Of a DNA stretch of 38,133 bases, positions 33,889 to 38,133 are shown in pieces. Every line of letters begins with the position of its first letter. Positions within the stretch are counted from its first letter, which is position 1. Source of the stretch: Leptotrichia sp. oral taxon 215 str. W9775 (GTDB taxonomy: Bacteria > Fusobacteriota > Fusobacteriia > Fusobacteriales > Leptotrichiaceae); contig NZ_KI272826.1 of the NCBI RefSeq assembly GCF_000469505.1, positions 1-38,133 on the forward strand. The letters are read 5' to 3'. The notes beneath the pieces are model-generated. The model was not told the origin of the DNA and did no database searches. It saw only the letters and a program-made list of their open reading frames with translations. The position numbers were made by a program, and so were the translations under genes.

Positions 33889-34506
33889 TTGAAAGAGTAT
33901 ATTACAAGTTTAGAAAAGGAATTTTCTTTAATTGAAAATGGCTTCAAAGAGGAAGAAAAAAAAGCCTTAGCTGATTATAAATCCAATGATGATGAATATA
34001 TTAAAAAATTGGCGTTCTTAGCTTATGAATCAGCTGCTTATCAAGTAAGAATGTATGGAGTGTTTCTGTTTGGATATCTATCAGAAGAAGGAGATATTTT
34101 AGCATTTATGAGGGATGAAGTTTCCAAAGATGATAATTGGAGAGTTCAGGAAGTACTGGCAAAGGCGTTTGATGAATTTTGTAAAAAAACAGGATATGAA
34201 AAAGCACTTCCAGTTATTGATGAATGGTTAAGAAGTAATAATCCTAATGCGAGAAGAGCAGTTACAGAGGGTTTAAGAATATGGACAAGCAGATCGTATT
34301 TTAAAGATAATCCAATTGAAGCTGTTAGGAGAATTTCCGACTTGAAGGAAGATACGAGCGAATATGTTAGAAAATCTGTAGGAAATGCTTTAAGGGACAT
34401 AAGTAAAAAGTTTCCGGAATTGATTAAAATGGAACTCAGCAGCTGGAAATTAGAGAGCAAAGAAATCAAACAAGTATACAAGCTGGCGAGTAAATTTATT
34501 AGCTGA
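33889..34506 (+). CDS. HEAT-repeat protein, DNA alkylation repair (AlkD)-like
   Basis: A 205-residue all-helical protein resembling the AlkD-like DNA alkylation repair family. Helical repeats of about 40 residues are visible: YIKKLAFLAYESAAYQVRMY, DDNWRVQEVLAKAFDEFCKK, NPNARRAVTEGLRIWTSRSY and TSEYVRKSVGNALRDISKKF. The RVQE and NARRAV-type helices contain the basic/aromatic residues that line the DNA groove in AlkD. Known members excise bulky N-alkyl purines; activity here is inferred. The start is TTG at 33889 with GAGGTGAG upstream. It is shorter than AlkD (about 235 residues). Composition is similar to the acetyltransferases before it. Confidence 0.8.
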   Translation: MKEYITSLEKEFSLIENGFKEEEKKALADYKSNDDEYIKKLAFLAYESAAYQVRMYGVFLFGYLSEEGDILAFMRDEVSKDDNWRVQEVLAKAFDEFCKKTGYEKALPVIDEWLRSNNPNARRAVTEGLRIWTSRSYFKDNPIEAVRRISDLKEDTSEYVRKSVGNALRDISKKFPELIKMELSSWKLESKEIKQVYKLASKFIS

Positions 34507-34574
34507 TAGTCTTAGTTTTTAAATGCTGAAAGAATTTACTATAATTGAAATATACAAATTAAGGGGGAATTAAT

Positions 34575-34751
34575 ATGGCTACTAAAAGCTTTACCAATGA
34601 TGTCACTTTTGAACCGAAAGATGTTGATAATTTAATAAAAGCTTTAGAAACAGATAAAAAACCTAATCCTATTAAAAGTATTAAAGTAAAAACAATAACA
34701 GAACCTTCAGAAATACTAAAATTAGTAGGATTAAAGAGAGATGAAGTTTAG
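34575..34751 (+). CDS. Small protein of 58 residues, antitoxin-like, unassigned
   Basis: An AAGGGGGA site precedes ATG. The frame reads MATKSFTNDVTFEPKDVDNL, then IKALETDKKPNPIKSIKVKT and a tail ITEPSEILKLVGLKRDEV. A short strand followed by lysine-rich and helical segments with F-x-x-D/E-x-x-F recalls small putative antitoxins that accompany GNAT or other toxins; that is an impression, not a match I can verify. The sequence is interrupted 10 bp downstream by an IS-end-like repeat, so any partner gene following it would be lost. Confidence 0.55.
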   Translation: MATKSFTNDVTFEPKDVDNLIKALETDKKPNPIKSIKVKTITEPSEILKLVGLKRDEV

Positions 34752-34761
34752 AAAGATTTCT

Positions 34762-34851
34762 GGCTCTTTGTCAAGAGTGGGGGTGGAAAAAGTTCGATAA
34801 CCTTAAGAGATTCTAAGCTGAATAAGTTTTTTAAGGTTGTCGAATTTTTTT
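34762..34851 (+). repeat. IS-end-like repeat A, copy 1
   Basis: Starts GGCTCTTTGTCAAGAGTGG. Its first 54 bp match the sequence at 38080-38133, 53 of 54 identical (one G/T change), in the same orientation. GGCTCTTTGTCAA is reminiscent of ISL3-type terminal repeats, though no transposase is present. The later part contains a long hairpin with T-run (34793-34851). It follows the 58-residue frame by 10 bp and is a solo end or a decayed element. Confidence 0.6.
34793..34851 (+). terminator. Strong terminator-like hairpin inside repeat A
   Basis: TTCGATAACCTTAA (34793-34806) pairs with TTAAGGTTGTCGAA (34831-34844) with one G-U pair, loop 24 nt, followed by seven Ts (34845-34851). Upstream As extend the stem. 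It would stop transcription entering the element from the left, as IS elements often do. Confidence 0.7.
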
Positions 34852-34852
34852 A

Positions 34853-34876
34853 GGCTCTATAATATATATGGGGGTG
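34853..34876 (+). repeat. IS-end-like repeat B, copy 1
   Basis: GGCTCTATAATATATATGGG with one or two more Gs, directly after repeat A and in the same orientation. A near-identical 23-bp sequence lies at 37857-37879. Like repeat A it begins GGCTCT, suggesting the end of a related but different insertion sequence. No transposase is seen. Confidence 0.55.
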
Positions 34877-34888
34877 TAATAAGTTTTT

Positions 34889-34922
34889 ACAATAAAGCTG
34901 ATGGTAGTCTTATTGACTCATT
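34889..34922 (+). repeat. 34-bp direct repeat, copy 1
   Basis: Begins ACAATAAAGCTGATGG and matches 35507-35540 with two changes. In one frame both copies code for Tyr-Asn-Lys-Ala-Asp-Gly-Ser-Leu-Ile-Asp/Glu-Ser. One change is silent and the other conservative, as if this were once the tail of a gene. The two copies flank the Nudix gene. Confidence 0.65.
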
Positions 34923-34969
34923 TAATAGGGAATAGAAAATTTTTTGTATTTTGCGAAGGGAGAATAATT

Positions 34970-35455
34970 ATGGAATACAATTGTGGTTTTATAGACGGAA
35001 ACAAGTGGTTTAGATACCGAGCGGCAGCAATCATTGTAGAAGAAGGATGTGTACTATTTGCCGGAAACGAAATAGAAGATTATTTCTATTCTATTGGTGG
35101 AGCTGTTCATATGGGTGAAACAGCAGAAACCGCCGTTAAGAGAGAAGTTCTTGAAGAAACAGGTGTTGAGTACGAAATAGATTATCTTGCCGTAATCCAT
35201 GAGAATTTCTTTCATGATGATAAAGGTTCACACAAAGGAATGGACTGTCATGAGATAGCTATGTACTTTATGATGAAGCCTAGAGGTACAAGAGAACTTA
35301 ACAGTGAAAGCTATGTAATGGGAGTTAAAGAAACAATGCATTGGATTCCTGTTGAGGATATTCATAAATATAAGGCTTTCCCGTCGTTTATGAAGGAGTA
35401 TCTGCAATCAGGATACAGTGGAATTAAACATATTATAACCGATGAAAGAGTTTAA
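34970..35455 (+). CDS. Nudix hydrolase
   Basis: A 161-residue Nudix protein. The Nudix box is complete: GGAVHMGETAETAVKREVLE, then ETGVEYEI, matching G-x5-E-x7-REVLEETG. The N-terminal RYRAAAIIVEEGCVLFAG is the first strand pair, and a later HEIAMYFMMKPRG with MHWIPVEDIHKYKAFP closes the fold. Nudix enzymes cleave nucleoside diphosphates linked to a group X, and the substrate is not evident. The best start is 34970, with AAGGGAGA at 6-8 bp; a longer frame beginning at 34901 includes repeat-derived sequence. It is enclosed by two 34-bp direct repeats. Confidence 0.88.
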   Translation: MEYNCGFIDGNKWFRYRAAAIIVEEGCVLFAGNEIEDYFYSIGGAVHMGETAETAVKREVLEETGVEYEIDYLAVIHENFFHDDKGSHKGMDCHEIAMYFMMKPRGTRELNSESYVMGVKETMHWIPVEDIHKYKAFPSFMKEYLQSGYSGIKHIITDERV

Positions 35456-35506
35456 CAGCTCCCAGTTTACAAAGAAAAGAAAAAATAGATTTCTGAGAAA
35501 ATATCT

Positions 35507-35540
35507 ACAATAAAGCTGACGGTAGTCTTATTGAATCATT
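35507..35540 (+). repeat. 34-bp direct repeat, copy 2
   Basis: Second copy of 34889-34922. Here the reading frame continues YNKADGSLIESLEI and stops at TAG. It lies between the Nudix stop and a decayed membrane protein. No intact gene occurs between 35456 and 35961. Confidence 0.65.
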
Positions 35541-35554
35541 AGAAATTTAGAGTT

Positions 35555-35796
35555 ATGTCAGTCATTTCAGTGGCTATCCAAATTTTTGCAATGATAATTA
35601 TTTTGCAAGCTGGAGGTTTTATTCACTTATGACTGTCTTTTAAGATTGCTAAATATATTTGTTTCTTCTTTGTTGCTTACCTATCTTTGAATACTATTAT
35701 GAACATGATTTCAAAAAGTAGGAAAGAAAAATATGTCATGACTCCATTTTCACTTATAGCGGAATATGTTTTTGGATAATGGCCTTTCAGATGTAG
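35555..35796 (+). pseudogene. Decayed small membrane protein
   Basis: From ATG at 35555 the frame reads MSVISVAIQIFAMIIILQAGG, then an in-frame TGA at 35630. The same frame continues LSFKIAKYICFFFVAYLSLN and TIMNMISKSRKEKYVMTPFS. Its last part fits only after a shift by one base near 35765 (CFWIMAFQM, stop at 35794). With both lesions mended it would be a protein of about 80 residues with two or three membrane segments. Its family is not named here. Two independent lesions argue that it is dead. Confidence 0.65.
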
Positions 35797-35897
35797 TATG
35801 TAAAATAAGAATAATCTACAGTGCATCAAATTGGAATTTGGTGAACTGAAAGATAATAAAATAGATTATTAGATAGAAATATATAGTTCAAAAAAAC

Positions 35898-35938
35898 AAT
35901 CGCATACTATTGACTTTTTTAATTCTTTATGTTATACT
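35898..35938 (+). promoter_or_regulatory. Promoter of the MarR gene with an operator-like motif
   Basis: TTGACT (35910-35915) and TATACT (35933-35938) are 17 bp apart. The motif AATCGCATACTATTGACT (35898-35915) covers the -35 hexamer and recurs with small changes ahead of the MATE gene at 36424. The shared motif is a candidate binding site for the MarR protein between them. Confidence 0.6.
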
Positions 35939-35961
35939 CATTAAATATAGGAGGGAGAATT

Positions 35962-36384
35962 ATGCAAAAAGAGTCTTGTGCATTGTTTATACATCAAATT
36001 CACAATAATTTAGAAAAAAAAAACAATAATAAATTAAGAAAAAAAGGTATTACATTTTCTCAAATGAATGTATTGATAGCTCTCGTTGATATAAAAGAAA
36101 AAGGACTTACCTTCAAAGAACTTGAAAAGAAACTGGTACTTGCCCAGTCAACAACAGCAGGGCTTATTTCCCGATTAGAGCAAAAAGGGCTTGTTGAAGT
36201 TTTTGGTGATAATTCGGATAAGAGAATTAAATATGTGAGAATAACTCAGAACGGCGTTTCCTACTGCGATGATGCTCGAATGGAAATAAATAATACCGAG
36301 GAAACACTTCTGTCGGCTTTATCGAAAGATGAAAAGAAAACTCTTTTTTTGTTATTGAAAAAAGTAAATAATACCGTAAAATAA
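35962..36384 (+). CDS. MarR family transcriptional regulator
   Basis: A 140-residue winged-helix regulator. It has the MarR pattern: KGITFSQMNVLIALVDIKEK (helices 2-3), LAQSTTAGLISRLEQKGLVE (recognition helix) and the wing FGDNSDKRIKYVRITQNG. LSALSKDEKKTLFLLLKKV forms the dimer helix. GGAGGGAG is 7 bp before the ATG at 35962; a longer frame from 35929 overlaps the promoter and is not used. It probably represses itself and the MATE exporter that follows, a frequent arrangement. Inducer unknown. Confidence 0.92.
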   Translation: MQKESCALFIHQIHNNLEKKNNNKLRKKGITFSQMNVLIALVDIKEKGLTFKELEKKLVLAQSTTAGLISRLEQKGLVEVFGDNSDKRIKYVRITQNGVSYCDDARMEINNTEETLLSALSKDEKKTLFLLLKKVNNTVK

Positions 36385-36387
36385 AAT

Positions 36388-36407
36388 TTGCCTGTTTAAA
36401 CAGGCAA
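36388..36407 (+). terminator. Palindrome between MarR and MATE genes
   Basis: TTGCCTGTTTAAACAGGCAA is a perfect 20-bp palindrome directly after the MarR stop. The 7-bp stem with a 6-nt loop is terminator-like, but only short T runs follow, so it may attenuate rather than end transcription. Confidence 0.55.
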
Positions 36408-36423
36408 TTATAATAAATAAAAT

Positions 36424-36451
36424 AATCGCATGCTATTAAACTCTTGCGATT
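36424..36451 (+). promoter_or_regulatory. Operator-like inverted repeat ahead of the MATE gene
   Basis: AATCGCA (36424-36430) and TGCGATT (36445-36451) form a 7-bp inverted repeat 24 bp before the MATE start. The left arm and adjoining bases (AATCGCATGCTATTAAACT) repeat the motif at the MarR promoter. This fits a shared MarR operator. Confidence 0.6.
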
Positions 36452-36474
36452 GAAATAGAATGGAGGAAAACAAA

Positions 36475-37842
36475 ATGAAAAATAACAAATCTATGGAATT
36501 GTTCAGTAAAGCGCCTGTTTCGCAGGCGGTATTCAAAAATGCATTGCCTGCTATGGCAGCAATGCTTATGGTGTTAGTGTATAATCTGGCAGACACATTC
36601 TTTATCGGGCAAACGCACGATGCACTTCAAGTAGCAGGCGTTTCTCTTGCGACCCCCGTATTTTTATTGTTTATGGCAGTAGGTACAGTGTTTGGTATAG
36701 GTGGTACTTCCGTGATATCAAGAGCAATGGGTGAAGGTAGGACAGAATATGCCAAAAAAGTGTGCTCTTTCTGTATGTGGGGCTGTGTAATCGTTGGTGT
36801 TGTTATGTCTGCAGCCATGTTAGTTTTTATGAAACCTATATTAACATTGGTGGGTGCAAGTGCAGACACTTGGAATTTTGCCCAAATTTATTTGACGATT
36901 GTTATTTGCAGCGGACCTTTTGTGCTAATATCCAATTGTTATTCTAACGTTATAAGAGCAGAAGGCGAATCTGGTAAGGCTATGATGGGAACTTTACTCG
37001 GAAATCTTTTGAATGTAATTTTGGATCCTATTTTTATTTCAGTATTAGGTTGGAATATTGCCGGTGCGGCTATTGCAACAGTTATAGGTAATGTAGTCGG
37101 TGCAGGATACTATATTTTGTATTTTTTAAAAGGTAAATCATCATTGAGTATAAGCTTGAAAGATTTAACTATGAAAGATAAGGTGGCAAGTTCTGTCCTT
37201 GCAATCGGTATTCCTGCAGCGTTAGGTTCATTGCTTATGAGTATATCCCAAATTATTATAAATAGTCAAATGGCTGAATATGGTGATATGGCAATTGCTG
37301 CTATGGGTGTGGCTATGAAGGTTGTCACTATTACAGGTATGATTTCAATGGGATTAGGTCAGGGTGTTCAGCCGTTGCTTGGATACTGTGTAGGTGCAAA
37401 ATTGCACGAGCGATTCAAAAAAGTACTACGTTTTTCGGTGGTATTTTCCCTGTTGTTAAGTGTTGCACTTACAGTTCTTTGTTATTTGTTCACAAACCAG
37501 ATTGTCAGTGCATTCCTTACAGATGCAACCGCTTATGAGTATGCTGTCAAATTCTCAAGAATTTTGTTAACGACAAGCTGTTTATTTGGTGTATTTTATG
37601 TAATCACAAATGCTTTGCAGGCGATGGGTGCGGCAACAAGTGCATTGATCATCAATTTGAGTAGACAGGGAATTATATTTATTCCGGCATTATTTATACT
37701 GAATGCAGCAATAGGAATGACAGGACTTGTTTGGGCTCAGCCGGTAGCAGATATTATTTCGTTATTTATTGCTTTTATGCTGTATTTAAAAATATCAGCG
37801 AAAATGTTTTCTGATAACGTAAATGATAGCAAGAAAGCTTAA
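36475..37842 (+). CDS. MATE family multidrug/cation efflux transporter
   Basis: A 455-residue integral membrane protein with about twelve hydrophobic segments. It has the MATE N-terminal PAMAAMLMVLVYNLADTFFI, with the conserved Asn-Leu-Ala-Asp-Thr-Phe-Phe. GVSLATPVFLLFMAVGTVFG and GGTSVISRAMGEGR follow, the latter a family signature. The repeated half has SMGLGQGVQPLLGYCVGAK. Such proteins export cationic drugs or metabolites in exchange for Na+ or H+. The ATG at 36475 follows TGGAGG. Next to a MarR regulator, inducible drug efflux is the likely role. Its codon use (more C/G-ending codons) differs from the cob genes, a hint of separate origin. Confidence 0.94.
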   Translation: MKNNKSMELFSKAPVSQAVFKNALPAMAAMLMVLVYNLADTFFIGQTHDALQVAGVSLATPVFLLFMAVGTVFGIGGTSVISRAMGEGRTEYAKKVCSFCMWGCVIVGVVMSAAMLVFMKPILTLVGASADTWNFAQIYLTIVICSGPFVLISNCYSNVIRAEGESGKAMMGTLLGNLLNVILDPIFISVLGWNIAGAAIATVIGNVVGAGYYILYFLKGKSSLSISLKDLTMKDKVASSVLAIGIPAALGSLLMSISQIIINSQMAEYGDMAIAAMGVAMKVVTITGMISMGLGQGVQPLLGYCVGAKLHERFKKVLRFSVVFSLLLSVALTVLCYLFTNQIVSAFLTDATAYEYAVKFSRILLTTSCLFGVFYVITNALQAMGAATSALIINLSRQGIIFIPALFILNAAIGMTGLVWAQPVADIISLFIAFMLYLKISAKMFSDNVNDSKKA

Positions 37843-37856
37843 TACTTGAAAAAAAC

Positions 37857-37879
37857 GGCTCTATAATATATATGGGGTG
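37857..37879 (+). repeat. IS-end-like repeat B, copy 2
   Basis: GGCTCTATAATATATATGGG and a further GTG, the same as at 34853-34876 with one G fewer, 15 bp after the MATE stop and in the same orientation. No transposase follows. Confidence 0.55.
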
Positions 37880-37964
37880 AAAAAAGAGAAGTATAAGATT
37901 ATTACTTTTACTTCCCTAAAATTTCAAATTTAATTATTAACTTATTCAATAAAATGAAAATTTA

Positions 37965-38079
37965 TCAGTCAAGAATTTTTCCCATATAATATTCATCAAC
38001 GAACCTGCCATTGACTTTCATAGATTTTGGTCTTACTCCTTCCACTGTAAATCCATTCTTTTCATATAAATGTTTTTTT
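37965..38079 (-). pseudogene. C-terminal fragment of a GNAT acetyltransferase
   Basis: On the minus strand the frame reads HLYEKNGFTVEGVRPKSMKV, then NGRFVDEYYMGKILD and TGA (37967-37965). LYEKNGF..EG and the final V-D-E-Y-Y-M-G-K are the typical last strands of a GNAT enzyme of the RimJ/RimL or SpeG-like type. The gene is cut at 38080 by repeat A, so its catalytic part is missing here. Whether it resumes beyond the window is unknown. Confidence 0.75.
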
Positions 38080-38133
38080 GGCTCTTTGTCAAGAGTGGTG
38101 GTGGAAAAAGTTCGATAACCTTAAGAGATTCTA
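38080..38133 (+). repeat. IS-end-like repeat A, copy 2, to the window end
   Basis: The first 54 bp of repeat A, 53 of 54 identical to 34762-34815 and in the same orientation. It interrupts the GNAT fragment on the other strand. The window ends inside it, so a full insertion sequence could follow. Confidence 0.65.

Noticed and set aside
1..38133. CRISPR array
   Set aside because: The evenly spaced boxes at 22225-22344 share only short motifs and have just three units without conserved full-length repeats or cas genes.
34762..38133. Complete composite transposon
   Set aside because: Repeats at both ends are there, but no transposase or matching outer inverted ends are visible in the window.
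1..38133. tRNA or rRNA genes
   Set aside because: I found no cloverleaf-like or rRNA-like segment on either strand by reading; a tRNAscan run was not possible.

Overview
The window is AT-rich, and nearly all genes in its first 34 kb apart from the two at the left edge lie on the plus strand, with strong GGAGG-type ribosome binding sites and frequent start/stop overlaps. The pairing of a YadA-type trimeric autotransporter (which needs an outer membrane) with a low-GC, clostridia-like anaerobic cobalamin pathway points to a member of the Fusobacteria, most likely Leptotrichia or a relative. This is inferred from gene content and base composition; no database search was made.

Layout. 1-2581 (minus): 5' part of a trimeric autotransporter adhesin that runs off the window. 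3237-3926 (minus): phosphoglycerate mutase gpmA. 4150-13547: hemC, a cobA-hemD fusion, a small exported protein, cobT, cobC, cbiJ, pncB, cobS, a precorrin-2 dehydrogenase and hemB. 13830-14606: cobaltochelatase cbiK. 14700-18920: a promoter, a cobalamin riboswitch and a distal terminator-like hairpin, followed by the cobalt ECF transporter cbiMNQO and cbiA. 19158-22183: cbiC, cbiD, cbiE, cbiT. 22225-24474: an insertion-like block with an AAA ATPase of the DUF4143 class behind a promoter carrying three 40-bp-spaced boxes, and a protein faintly resembling uracil-DNA glycosylases. 24496-29703: cbiL, cbiF, cbiG and cbiH, interrupted by three unrecognised or decayed genes and another gene remnant. 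29761-31830: a radical SAM protein and a DUF4130 protein that usually occur together. 31922-34506: DUF1697, two GNAT acetyltransferases, a short reading frame with an in-frame UGA, and a HEAT-repeat DNA alkylation repair-like protein. 34575-38133: a patchwork of IS-end-like repeats, gene remnants, a Nudix hydrolase and a MarR-MATE pair.

Together the main genes cover tetrapyrrole synthesis from aminolevulinate to uroporphyrinogen III, precorrin-2, sirohydrochlorin, early cobalt insertion by CbiK, ring contraction and methylation to cobyrinate, a,c-diamidation (cbiA), and parts of lower-ligand assembly (cobT, cobC, cobS). pncB supplies nicotinate mononucleotide, the co-substrate of CobT. Not seen in the window: cbiP, cbiB, cobU/cobP, a corrinoid adenosyltransferase, hemA and hemL.

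The most unusual observations are: a pair of 163-165 bp long-hairpin repeats with a base-pair-preserving change between copies; the 40-bp box array in front of the ATPase; a 53-codon reading frame with a good RBS and an internal UGA; and the mosaic right end, where the same IS-end-like sequences recur in the same orientation on both sides of a Nudix/MarR/MATE block. None of these is proven to be a new system.
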